From NCBI GenBank assembly GCA_006937955.1, contig SSNP01000024.1, forward strand, positions 4,547,845-4,611,844: a DNA stretch of 64,000 nt, read 5' to 3'. The stretch is from Pachypanchax playfairii (Eukaryota > Chordata > Actinopteri > Cyprinodontiformes > Aplocheilidae). The translations under genes and the position numbers were made by a program. The number at the start of each line of letters is the position of its first letter. The first letter of the stretch is position 1. Of the stretch, positions 56,101-63,660 are shown piece after piece. The notes below the pieces were generated by a model. The model ran no database searches. It worked only from the letters and a program-made list of their open reading frames with translations, and had not been told where the DNA came from.

Positions 56101-59100
56101 AAAATGTGGGGCATATACAGAATATATACACCAAAATAGATCTGCAAATGATTTCTTAATCCATTTTTATTAGCGCTTTAACTATTCTAGTGTGTCCAAA
56201 AGTTAAACAGTGTTTGAGTTCAGTGCTTCTGTGAATCCATAGCTAAAGTAGATTCAAGCAGTCGGTACAAAAATAACTTTGTTCTATTATCAAATGGCTT
56301 TTGTAGTGAAAAAGAGAAAGTAACCCCAGTTAGTAAATCCTAATTGGTAGCATTTACTTGTGTAATAACTAAACATATAGTTTCCATTTATTTTATTTTT
56401 TTAATTGGAGTCAAAATATTTCATTTATGAGTGCTGCCATTTTGGATTTTTGGAGCAAGAGTCTGCAGCATAAAGCTGTGGGGATGAGAATCTCATCTAC
56501 TCACTCGCATTTCTATGGATCAAATAAGTAATTCCAACAAAATGAATTACAAATAAATATTTGAATATACAACAAGATGATAAGAACTACATGAACATAA
56601 AGGAGCCAAAACATAAAGAAAAAGCAACATTCGTGGTAAATGTTTGTTTCTAATCAGGAAAATGTTCCTATAACTCACAATTGAGGAACAGGCTTTACTG
56701 ACAACAGCCACTAGGGGGAGCTCGTCTTGCTTCAGCTTCATCTTCAGTTTTACCTTCCTCTGTCAAATTATTATGTATAATAGTTGCAGTCATAGGTTAC
56801 CACTATTAGAAGACCAACGGTTTTTAAAATTTTTATTATAAGATAATTAAATTTAAGGGCAGTCTTTATTGCTAAACTCTCCTGTTCAAATCTAAAACTA
56901 CAACAATATCAAATAATTAGCAATGATCACAGCTGGAAGTCTTGGCTTTGGCATCTAGAACTCATGACTCTCACCCCTGTAAGCTTTCAAAACCCTAACC
57001 AGACAACCCCATTAAAACAATATAGTAGTAACTCGTTCAAAGAAGAGCAACTTTAACTGAACTGAACACGTGATCACACGGGTTGGTTTTGTTTCTGGAC
57101 CAGAGCACCTTTAGACTGTGATTATAATTCAGAACTAGAATTCTTTTCAGTAACCCTATTTGCATGCAGTAGTCTTGTAAGTGGTGTATATTACATTCCA
57201 ATAATTTTGTTGTTTATTTGTTTGTTTTTGTTTGTTTGTTTTTCAACCCACACTGCACTGCTGCCCCCATGATGCACCTCCGCTTGCTGGTTTATGTTAT
57301 TGCGCTTGAATCCCATTGGCCCATTGCCATCATGTGCTCGCTGCCTGCTAATTAAGACTCAGTCGGCTGTCAAATCACTGAAGCGACCCCTCAACGCAAC
57401 TTTTGACCTGGTACTATGACCTTTCACCTTTTAGCTTGGCATGTAGCCGTGGTGTGATACATATACTTGTGAACTATGTAGTTAATTAACTAAACTGAAG
57501 GAACACTGGGGGTGTGAACTGACTGCAAACGTTAGTATTTGTGCACTAAAAAGAAAGTTTTTCTTTCTAAATATTGATTAAAAATTAAAAATCATATTTA
57601 AAAATAATGAATAATTCATTCACATTGCAGTGTCAGCTCATCACCATTGGTGGTTCTTCAGAGTTATTTATAGGAAATATTTTAGTGTCTAAAAACATGA
57701 TATATGGTAGTCTTTGCATGTTTTTTCCTTCCCATATTGCATGAGAAATTGTTAGAGGTTTCATGACAGTGTTAACATGTCTTATCGTGAAGCCGGCAGT
57801 GCAGTTTTCTCTTAACTTCATAATTTCTATCAATGGTCCAAAAAAAAAATGTAGCACCCCAAAGTTCTCTTCATAAGAATTAGGCCTTATCCTGCAACGT
57901 AATGCCAGAATCTCACTGGGCTGAGACTACTGGCATGTTCCAAAAATCTGCAAGACATTTATTCTCTCAAAATAGCCCAAGTTGCCCTGCACATCTGGAA
58001 CATTATCAGTTTAGTTTGAGAAAATGAAGGAAATGTCAGATAACTTTAGGAGAAGCTGTGACTAATAGACTGAATATGAAATCTGAACAAATTAATGTAT
58101 AATTATGACATTTAGAGAGTAAATCACCAAAATAAAACTTATATGACAGTCACGTGTCTGTTTTATGTACTAATTCAGTCCAACCTGAAAATATTCACAT
58201 TTTCTCTTAATTTAATCCCCAACTAGTCATCAACAGTCACAGCTCAGTGAGATGCTGGCTTAAGTCATTTACAAACTATCACTCAAAATCACTATTACTG
58301 TTTATTATAAACACATATGTTGACCTTAGCTAGTTATCTAGCTACACTCTCCTGCTCTGACAGCAATATGGTTCATTATTGGGATTATTTGTGGGATTAT
58401 TAGTTGTTTTTGTTGTTAATGTCAGTGGCACCATCCTTGTTTTCCTCTCACTCCCATCCTTTATTTTGGTGGTGTCCCCTTATCAGGGGCTCCCTCCCGT
58501 CTTGCCTCCTTTACCAAAGAGACCTGCACTTGAAAAAGCCAACGGTGCCAACTCTATGTTCAATGCTGGTGTATTCCAGTACCAACAGGCCCTGGCCAAC
58601 ATGCAGTTTCAGCAGCAGGCTGCCTTCATACCATCAGGTGAGGCTTTAGTCTTCTTTAATCAATAGATTACTGCTTGTCACATGATTTATCATTAATTTA
58701 CGTATATGTTGCTATTACCAAAGAATGGCCAGTTGTATTTTTATTTGTTGGGGTGAAAAACCTGCATGAAATTGGTTGCACATATATCCTATATACTGCA
58801 TGGGTGTAGTTTTTGTGGCAGGAGTAAAAAAAAAATAAATAACAAAAATAAAGCTTCAAGAATTTGTTCTGACAGCTGTTTTATGCACATCCAGGCATTT
58901 GATACATCGTCCCCACCCATCAGATAATCAGGGCAGCCAAATAGTTTCTAACGCAGTGATTCAGATGAGGAACAGATGTCGGCATTTGACAGAAAACATT
59001 TAGAAAAAGACAGGAACTGTAAAAGGGTTACTTTAAAAGTAAGGAGGGTTCATCCTCTTCATACAGAGAGAGGAATCCTCCCCTGTGGCATGCATATGTG

Positions 59101-60742
59101 CATGTATTAGATGCTCAAACACACATAGAACTTATTTGAAGTGCTCTTCTTAGAGCACTGCAGAGTCATCTTACACTGTGGCCAATATTCTCATCTGACA
59201 ACCTAATAATAGCCCGCCATCGATTCCCCACAGTTCCTCATATGTCTCACTCCACTGGGCTGTCAGGTCACTACAACACACTTAAGAGATTCAAAAATGA
59301 GGTCATACAAAATGTTTCATGGTGCAAACAGCTGCTGATGGGAAAATCAGGCCATCGTTACTCTTTAATTTGTATTTATTGGATCAGATTAACTGAATCC
59401 AACCTGTGCTTGTGTCGCCACTGATAATGTATCGTTTGCTAAAGCTAATGTGTTGAACTTGGTTTAAGTTTTGTCTCACTCTTTGACACTTTTTCCCCCC
59501 TTTCCCTCTATTCACTCTGATCCCTGTTGCAATGCATGATGGGCAGGCTCGATATTGTGCATGACACCTGCAACAAGTGTTGGTAGGTGCAAGCTTTCCC
59601 TAATGATCATCTTTCAGTACATTGTGGTCTACCTTGTTCTGTTTGACTCATGAGATAATTCGAGCAGATTTTTCACACTGCAAAAAATTCACTTTAATTT
59701 AAAATGACTTATTAAAGCTAGTGAAACCTGAAATGCATATGATTATTTTGTTACTTCGATTGTTACTGTTCCTCCTTTTTTGCTATTCCACAGGTTTGTC
59801 AGTCACCTAATGCTTGTTGCAGTTTAAAATCCCCTGCTTCATTATCTGTTCATCTCAAACTCAGTAACCTCTCAAGCACCTCATTTAAACTGTCTGGTTA
59901 GAAATGTCACATAAGCATGAGTGGAAATTATTGGTCCTTGTTGTGATTGCAATTTTTTTTTTTGCCTTATATGCAGTTATTTCCCCCAAAAAACAAACTG
60001 TTTACAGCTGTTTTATTATTAATTTATTATATCCTGTGAAAGCCTGTGAGGAATCTGGAGTCTTTCTCTGTCAACGGATTTATTTTTAAACATTTTCTCT
60101 CAAAATTTGTACATTTTTTCATCTTTACATTTACGGTAGTTGTAACGGCGAGCAGCTCAGACAAGCTAAACAAAAATAAAGAAGCTAAAATAGCAAGAAA
60201 TAAAATACAACTAAACAATCCAAACTTCTCTCATGTTTATCAGCATTCTATAAACAGACATGAAAATGGAGTGAACATCTTTAAATCTTGTCTGGTTCAA
60301 AAAAAAAAATGCCTGTGTGATCTTTTCCTCAAGTACCCATGATGCACGGTGCTTCTCCAGCCACTGTGTCCGCAGCCAACACATCTGCCACAAGTGTTCC
60401 CTTTGCAACAGCAACAGCCAATCAGGTTTGCTCCTCTCCTGCCTCCTCTCTCTCTTTCTCCTCTGTATCTTCTAGTTAATATAGTTCTAACTTTAAAAAA
60501 AACATGCATGAACAGTGAACAAGGCTCATCTGCGCTCTTTACCAGTTATTTTGAACATCAGACATTGTGATAATCTTTCCTATCAGGTTTTAGTTGAAGT
60601 GCTTCCTGTTGCATTTGATCCATGTGTTTATTTTTCCCCGTCTTCATCATCTCCCCCTCTGCTTCTCCTTTTTCCTCTCGATTAGATTCCAATAATATCT
60701 GCAGACCATCTGACTAGTCACAAGTATGTGACCCAGATGTAG
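25477..60742 (+). CDS. mbnl1: Muscleblind-like splicing regulator 1 (spliced gene, nine coding exons including one cassette)
   Basis: This is an RNA-binding regulator of alternative splicing, localisation and stability of pre-mRNA/mRNA; the family binds YGCY motifs and CUG-repeat RNA through CCCH zinc fingers in the nucleus and cytoplasm. Joining 25477-25650, 48915-49085, 52019-52243, 54946-55185, 58487-58637, 59547-59582, 60334-60425 and 60686-60742 gives one open frame of 381 residues; adding exon 5 (57357-57410) gives 399. Zinc fingers are C19-C27-C34-H38, C53-C61-C66-H70, C192-C200-C207-H211 and C228-C236-C241-H245, alternating C-X7-C-X6-C-X3-H and C-X7-C-X4-C-X3-H as in all MBNL proteins. 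Every junction has an AG acceptor and a GT donor and keeps frame. The linker (PMFSVTPSLATNAN), KRPALEK and HLTSHKYVTQM are diagnostic of MBNL1 rather than MBNL2 or MBNL3, from remembered family sequences. Which alternative exons are used cannot be read from genomic DNA. Confidence 0.96.
28429..28447. repeat. (TG)n microsatellite
   Basis: Short dinucleotide repeat in intron 1. Similar short CA/TG runs occur at 6663-6682, 12329-12355 and 45103-45130. Confidence 0.95.
31863..32095 (+). repeat. Fish interspersed repeat (GGGAGAACATGCAAA type)
   Basis: The segments GGACAGGTATGAACAACCAGTC, ACCCACACATGCACAGGGAG and GGTTTTGAACCCTGGACCTT are a diverged copy of a repeat found in very many fish genomes, where the consensus runs from a 'gggtacaccctggacaggt' start to a 'gaacccaggaccttcttgctgtg' end. 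It is followed by an AT run and a T run. Confidence 0.8.
32096..32135. repeat. (TA)n run followed by poly-T
   Basis: Simple AT dinucleotide repeat passing into about 16 T, abutting the preceding interspersed repeat. Confidence 0.95.
33609..34175. mobile_element. TTAA-flanked MITE, copy 2
   Basis: A 567-bp element is flanked by TTAA at 33605-33608 and 34176-34179. It begins AGAGGC and ends GGCCTCT. It shares long identical stretches with copy 1 (for example GAGGTTT...GAATATTTTAGCTCCACAGG and GTTAGCCAATCTGAGTCCAG). Small differences include TTCATATTACTGG against an expanded, partly repeated segment near 34090-34125. Non-coding. Confidence 0.85.
35780..35780. other. Ambiguous base N
   Basis: A single undetermined base sits inside a CTG-rich stretch (GCTGCTGCTN ... 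CTGCTGCTGATGCTG). Confidence 1.
39760..40230. repeat. Possible fish interspersed repeat
   Basis: The text from CTCCCATAGACTCTCATTAT through TCATATCTCCTGAAAACACA and GTTACCATGGCGACCC looks familiar as a dispersed repeat in teleost genomes. The identification rests on recollection only, with no second copy in this window. Confidence 0.35.
41122..41610. repeat. Pentanucleotide satellite (TATGG)n with variant units
   Basis: About 97 tandem units of GGTAT with variants GGTAC, TGTAC, GGCAT and GGCAC. Variants are ordered rather than random: GGCATG (41171), GGCACG (41241) and a GGTAC-rich block (41286-41356) recur as GGCATG (41451), GGCACG (41481) and a GGTAC-rich block (41505-41560). A 5-bp unit leaves every frame open, so the several WYGM and YHTIP frames of 150-200 codons are artefacts. 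Confidence 0.98.
43411..43636 (+). mobile_element. tRNA-derived SINE
   Basis: The head carries RNA polymerase III promoter boxes: A box TGGCTCAGTGGG (43419-43430) and B box GGATCGATCCC (43452-43462). The body has the segment TGTCCTTGAGCAAGACACTG typical of fish SINEs, and the tail ends CTAGAAAAGTGCTATACAAA. It is diverged from its consensus and not a functional tRNA gene, since the acceptor stem is not closed. Confidence 0.88.
48915..49085 (+). CDS. mbnl1: mbnl1 coding exon 2: remainder of zinc finger 2 and start of linker
   Basis: The exon is 171 nt, phase 0 to phase 0, and encodes residues 59-115 from GRCSRENCKYLHPPPHLK to GTQLQPV. It supplies C61, C66 and H70 of finger 2. The following NGRNNLIQQKNMAMLAQQMQ is the conserved helical stretch after the first finger pair. 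The acceptor is a long C/T tract ending GGGTCAG (AG 48913-48914) and the donor is GTG|GTGAGT at 49086. The sequence LANAMIPGTQLQPV is MBNL1-like; MBNL2 differs here. Confidence 0.96.
49086..52018 (+). other. mbnl1: mbnl1 intron 2
   Basis: A 2.9-kb GT-AG intron. It contains a run of 12 G (50633-50644), a run of 10 C (51834-51843) and purine-rich sequence at 50210-50400. No exon or repeat family was recognised in it. Confidence 0.9.
52019..52243 (+). CDS. mbnl1: mbnl1 coding exon 3: Ala/Pro-rich linker between zinc-finger pairs
   Basis: The exon is 225 nt, phase 0 to phase 0, and encodes residues 116-190. The acceptor is CTCTGCAG at 52011-52018 and the donor is GAG|GTGAGA. It begins PMFSVTPSLATNAN and ends QKLMRTDRLE, both strongly MBNL1-like. 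The linker holds two pure alanine runs, nine Ala at residues 130-138 and eight Ala at 173-180, encoded by mixed GCN codons. The first run is much longer than the three alanines I recall for mammalian MBNL1. In the family this exon forms the flexible linker that affects RNA binding and splicing activity. The reverse-strand open frames over it are shadows of the GCN repeat. Confidence 0.96.
52244..54945 (+). other. mbnl1: mbnl1 intron 3
   Basis: A 2.7-kb GT-AG intron. It contains a poly-A run near 54021-54038 and T-rich tracts at 53530-53585 and 53835-53862. I saw nothing else I can name. Confidence 0.9.
54946..55185 (+). CDS. mbnl1: mbnl1 coding exon 4: zinc fingers 3 and 4
   Basis: The exon is 240 nt, phase 0 to phase 0, and encodes residues 191-270. 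Both CCCH fingers are contained in one exon: C192-C200-C207-H211 and C228-C236-C241-H245, separated by the invariant PADSTMIDTNDNTVTV segment. They are followed by the helix LQAKIKAAQHQVNQ and six alanines. The acceptor is GGATCCTAG (AG 54944-54945) and the donor is TTG|GTAGGT at 55186. The exon ends with Leu where mammalian MBNL1 has Met after its Ala/Gln stretch. From here the transcript can join exon 5 or exon 6, both in frame. Confidence 0.97.
55186..57181 (+). other. mbnl1: mbnl1 intron 4, proximal part
   Basis: AT-rich intron between exon 4 and the exon-5 control region. No gene or recognised repeat was seen. The 3' end of the intron is annotated separately as the AG-exclusion zone. Confidence 0.85.
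57182..57356 (+). promoter_or_regulatory. mbnl1: AG-exclusion zone and MBNL-response element upstream of exon 5
   Basis: After the AG at 57180-57181 there is no AG dinucleotide until the exon-5 acceptor at 57355-57356, an exclusion zone of about 173 nt. That pattern marks use of a distant branch point. A TTTG-rich tract (57210-57243) follows, and 57250-57352 holds about ten YGCY motifs. Work on mammalian MBNL1 reported a distant branch point upstream of exon 5 and MBNL1 binding between it and the acceptor to cause skipping. The same architecture is directly visible here. Function in this species is inferred. Confidence 0.85.
57357..57410 (+). CDS. mbnl1: mbnl1 alternative exon 5 (54 nt), nuclear-localisation cassette
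   Basis: The exon is 54 nt and phase 0 at both ends. It encodes TQSAVKSLKRPLNATFDL, which differs from the mammalian exon-5 peptide I recall at only one position (Asn for Glu). In mammals this cassette is included in fetal tissue and in myotonic dystrophy. Its KSLKRP basic cluster, together with KRPALEK in exon 6, makes a bipartite nuclear localisation signal. The acceptor is TAATTAAG (AG 57355-57356) with no classical pyrimidine tract beside it; the donor is CTG|GTACTA, a weak site. Weak splice sites and the upstream AG-free zone fit a regulated cassette. The exon is too short for automatic ORF detection. Confidence 0.95.
58487..58637 (+). CDS. mbnl1: mbnl1 coding exon 6: KRPALEK segment
   Basis: The exon is 151 nt, phase 0 at its start and one base over at its end. 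It encodes GLPPVLPPLPKRPALEKANG onwards to QQQAAFIPSG. The acceptor is CCCCTTATCAG (AG 58485-58486) and the donor is CAG|GTGAGG. The proline-rich start and KRPALEK are diagnostic of MBNL1, and the basic residues form the second half of the nuclear signal completed by exon 5. The FQYQQALANMQFQQQ stretch is Gln-rich, as in vertebrate orthologues. It is slightly shorter than the mammalian exon as I remember it. Confidence 0.96.
59533..59538 (+). promoter_or_regulatory. TGCATG (RBFOX-type) motif next to exon 7
   Basis: TGCATG lies immediately upstream of the exon-7 acceptor, almost overlapping it. In the RBFOX family, binding upstream of a cassette exon usually favours skipping. Another TGCATG lies at 57161-57166, just outside the AG-exclusion zone of exon 5, and a GCATG at 57439-57443, shortly after exon 5. 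Motif presence is certain; function is inferred. Confidence 0.5.
59547..59582 (+). CDS. mbnl1: mbnl1 alternative exon 7 (36 nt)
   Basis: This 36-nt exon continues the split Gly codon and encodes SILCMTPATSV, keeping frame whether included or skipped. The acceptor is GGGCAG (AG 59545-59546) and the donor is TTG|GTAGGT at 59583. The peptide is identical to vertebrate MBNL1 as I recall it. In mammals exon 7 is alternatively spliced and has been linked to MBNL1 self-association. A TGCATG (RBFOX motif) lies eight bases before the exon. It is too short to be found as an ORF. Confidence 0.93.
60334..60425 (+). CDS. mbnl1: mbnl1 coding exon 8
   Basis: The exon is 92 nt. It completes the Val codon split after exon 7 and encodes PMMHGASPATVSAANTSATS onwards to VPFATATANQ, ending in phase 0. 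The acceptor is TTTTCCTCAAG (AG 60332-60333) and the donor is CAG|GTTTGC, a weak site. It is one codon shorter than the mammalian exon as I recall it (FATATANQ in place of FAATATANQ). Its length is not a multiple of three, so skipping it shifts exon 9 into another frame (see exon 9). Confidence 0.95.
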
Positions 60743-60759
60743 GAGTCTCAGTCAGAACA
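60686..60759 (+). CDS. mbnl1: mbnl1 coding exon 9: main C-terminus, open in two frames
   Basis: The acceptor is CTCTCGATTAG (AG 60684-60685). Joined to exon 8 it encodes IPIISADHLTSHKYVTQM and stops at TAG 60740-60742, the canonical MBNL1 C-terminus. Joined directly to exon 7 it reads in another frame as DSNNICRPSD and stops at TAG 60715-60717. That resembles the alternative MBNL1 ending I recall from mammals (DTHNICRTSD). A plausible donor, ACA|GTACGT, lies at 60760, which would make this a 74-nt exon spliced on to 61427. The coding part is certain; the exon's 3' boundary is inferred. Confidence 0.9.
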
Positions 60760-61426
60760 GTACGTACGGCTCCTTGTTCCAATTCCTCACACGCAACAAT
60801 ATCGTCTCCAAACTATCAAAAACAAGTTTCGACATCAGGAGGTTGTTTATATGAGCTGCCACCTGAAGCAGAAACATTTACTGAAAGTTAGATAAGAAGG
60901 TTTCTAGATAAATATAGACAGAACTGGTTGTATTGGGCCCAGTCTACATCTGGTGTATAAACATGATGATATCATTTTACAAATTCAAAGCTCTCTATCA
61001 GCTGTGAGAATACTAATTCTAGCTTCTGTCTCTCTCCACTGCCTATAAAAAGTAACATTTATTCACTGTGTTTTTCTATTAATACATAATTAGAATCCCA
61101 TGTGTTTTTAGTTCATACTTCACTGCACATCTCACAAAGATGAAGTTATGAAATTTTTACGCAACACAAAATACAGAAGTAAAAATTATACGACAGTCTT
61201 GTAAATATTTTTTGTTCAAATCTAAATTCATTTACAGGAAAATAACATTTTACAAAGCTAAGATTTTGCCTATTATCAATGTTCTGGTCTGCTAAGTGGA
61301 CTGTAATCAATTTTAATACACCAAGGAAATGTTTAAAAACCAACATCAATGAAACTTTGATAGTTTTTGTCCATCACATCTAATTTGTTGTGTTTTATTT
61401 TTTTTTTGTGACCCTCTTCCTTCCAG

Positions 61427-63660
61427 ATGGAACTGGATTCTGCTGGTTTCGGCTATAAAGATTAGAAGTCATCCTTCGAGCATCAAGAGTGGATCAGAAA
61501 ACCAAATCTGAACCGGTTTGGAATAAATCTGCATGTTAACAGAGGAGGAGCCGTTTGTTAAAAAGGTTTCCACGTGAAGTTCATGCACACTATCACATGA
61601 CAACTGGAGAAAAAAAAGAAATTCATTGCATTAAAGACTGCCTTTTGTTCTGCAGAGGCAACTAACCTTTATTCACCAGACACATTTTGAATGTTAACGT
61701 GATGTAAACGTGTGGAGCAGTCGTCAGGAAAGCCGACTGAATTGGTACATCCATTGACCAAGGATCATGACCTGTGTAGTTTCTTTTTTTTTCATCGGTT
61801 GTTGGTCTTTGACCTAAATGTGTTTATTTGTTTACACAGAGGTGCACCTTCTATTTCAGTTGAGTTAAAAATTATAATAAGACGACTAAACCAGATATGC
61901 ATGCACAAAGATTTTTTTTATTATTATTCTTTTAAACAGTGATAAGGGAATTTAACAGAGCGCACTCAGACGCAGAATAGCAACTGAATGTCTGTGAGGT
62001 GTCTTTCAAACCTTTGTAGCCTATCTTTCTATGTCTTAAGCACATGTCTTTAAACCTTACAGGCATCCCTGTAAAGTGCCATACATCTCAAAAAATACCA
62101 TATTCAACCAGTGTTAAAGTGTTAAACTCAACAGTTCCCTTTAATACCTGCATCTATTTACTTGGACAGCATGTATTGTCCTGTCCCAGTAGTACCACTG
62201 ATTAAAAGATAAAGTGTTATGAATCTCCTAATGATTGATTAGCTTTTTTAGGATGTTTTCTTTAACTTTATTGTTGATGTCAGTTAGTTAGACTTGAAAT
62301 GACCGGATCTGGATCTATACTTAACCCTCTTCACACTGGATGATGACCTTGCTATATGCTCTGAGACATACACGGCCTGTTAGAGGTTGATCACTGATGC
62401 CCCAATCTGAGATGCTCTCCTGAGCCGTCGCCATGCTCTATACTTGGGCAGCTCATTGTCATGACGAGTCTACCACATATGGCCATGAATTCACCGAGCA
62501 TCGGCCTCTACTATGGCACTTAGACTGCATCAGGAGATAGATACAAACTAGAAGATCATCATCGCATCATACTACTGTTTGATGGGGTCATAGTTCAGAT
62601 ATGAGCCCAACATGGCTAGTCCTGCTTTAAGTTTTTGAGGATAAAGCCAAGCCAGTCCGTACAGGCCCCATGCCAAGAATACACTCCATCCAGAACCCCA
62701 ATGAAGGTTTTTGACATGAACGTTTTGTGCATGTTCAAAACCATTGTAGACCTGTCACTCTTTATCGTGTATAATGGATCTTTGCCAGTATGTCCTCAAC
62801 CCTTCACTCTCAGAAATAGAGGTATGAGACAAGAACATTTTTGTACCTATAGGTAAATTGTTTTAAAATGTTCCCTCAAAAGTACAATGTTGGACTTTAA
62901 AAAGCCAGAAATGCCCCTCTGAGGGTTCAAATTGATATAAAGTACAAATTTGTACCATTTCATCTCTGGTCAAGGCTGGTTAATCTCAATTTTATTAAGT
63001 TTCATCTATCATTTTCAATATTATGGTTTACATGTTGGTTTTAGACTTCAAAAAGTGGCATTATTTTGCTGTTTTAGTGGAAAAACTTCATAAGGTACAA
63101 AAATGGACCTGGACTACAGGGTACACCCCCAGCGACAAGAAAGGTACAAATTCCTGTAGCTGGGGGTGTACCCTGTAGTCCAGGTCCACTTTTGTACCTT
63201 ATGAAGTTGTTCCACTAAAACAGTAAAATGATGCCACATTTTGAAGTCTAAAACCAACATTCTGAAACATAATATTACAATATTGAAAATTATGGAAGAA
63301 ACTTAATAAAATTGAGATTAACCAGCCTTGGCCAGAGTTGCAAGTGCAGATAAAATGGTACAAATTTGTACTTTATATCAATTTGAACACTCTAAGGGGA
63401 ATTTCTGACCCTTTAAAGACCAATATTGTACTTTTGAGGGAACATTTTAAAACAATTTACCTACAGGTACAAAAATGCTCTTGTCTCGTGCCTCTTTTCT
63501 GAGAGTGTTTGGGCACCAGAGTTTCTTTTTGATGAACACATTTTCACAAGGTCATTAAAACAATAAATTTTATGACTGTTATGAATTTATGAATGTTTCC
63601 TTGTATTGACATAAAACAAATTGAAAATCAATAAATTACAAAAAAGTAATTGAAATGTTT
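61427..63660 (+). other. mbnl1: Probable last exon and 3'UTR of mbnl1
   Basis: A strong acceptor (CCCTCTTCCTTCCAG, AG 61425-61426) precedes this exon. If exon 9 is skipped, exon 8 joins in frame and reads MELDSAGFGYKD before TAG at 61463-61465; if exon 9 is included, all of it is 3'UTR. The sequence is AT-rich with no other plausible coding frame. It includes the foldback element 62805-63507. AATAAA hexamers lie at 63562-63567 and 63630-63635, and ATTAAA variants occur earlier near 61630 and 62202, so the transcript end is not determined. Whether the 3'UTR reaches past the foldback is unknown. Confidence 0.55.
62805..63507. mobile_element. Foldback (long palindromic) MITE in the 3' region
   Basis: The ends are CACTCTCAGAAA and TTTCTGAGAGTG. 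The left arm (62805-63133) and right arm (63159-63507) are inverted copies nearly end to end, separated by a 25-nt spacer. Matches run through GTACCTATAGGTAAATTG, AGGCTGGTTAATCTCAATTT and GTACACCCCCAGC near the centre. No coding frame. No clear target-site duplication is visible. CACTCTCAGAAA-ended elements occur in other fish. Confidence 0.88.

Larger units (their letters stand above)
57411..60685 (+). other. mbnl1: mbnl1 introns 5-8
   Basis: These are four short introns (about 1076, 909, 751 and 260 nt) around exons 6-8, all with GT-AG ends. Intron 5 begins GTACTATGACC and has T/C-rich sequence and a GCATG in its first 40 nt, which may form part of the conserved block around exon 5. No other feature was seen. 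Confidence 0.85.

Noticed and set aside
25477..60742. Assignment as mbnl2 or mbnl3
   Set aside because: The linker, NMAMLAQQMQLANAM, exon-6 KRPALEK and the C-terminus fit MBNL1; MBNL2 differs at each as recalled.
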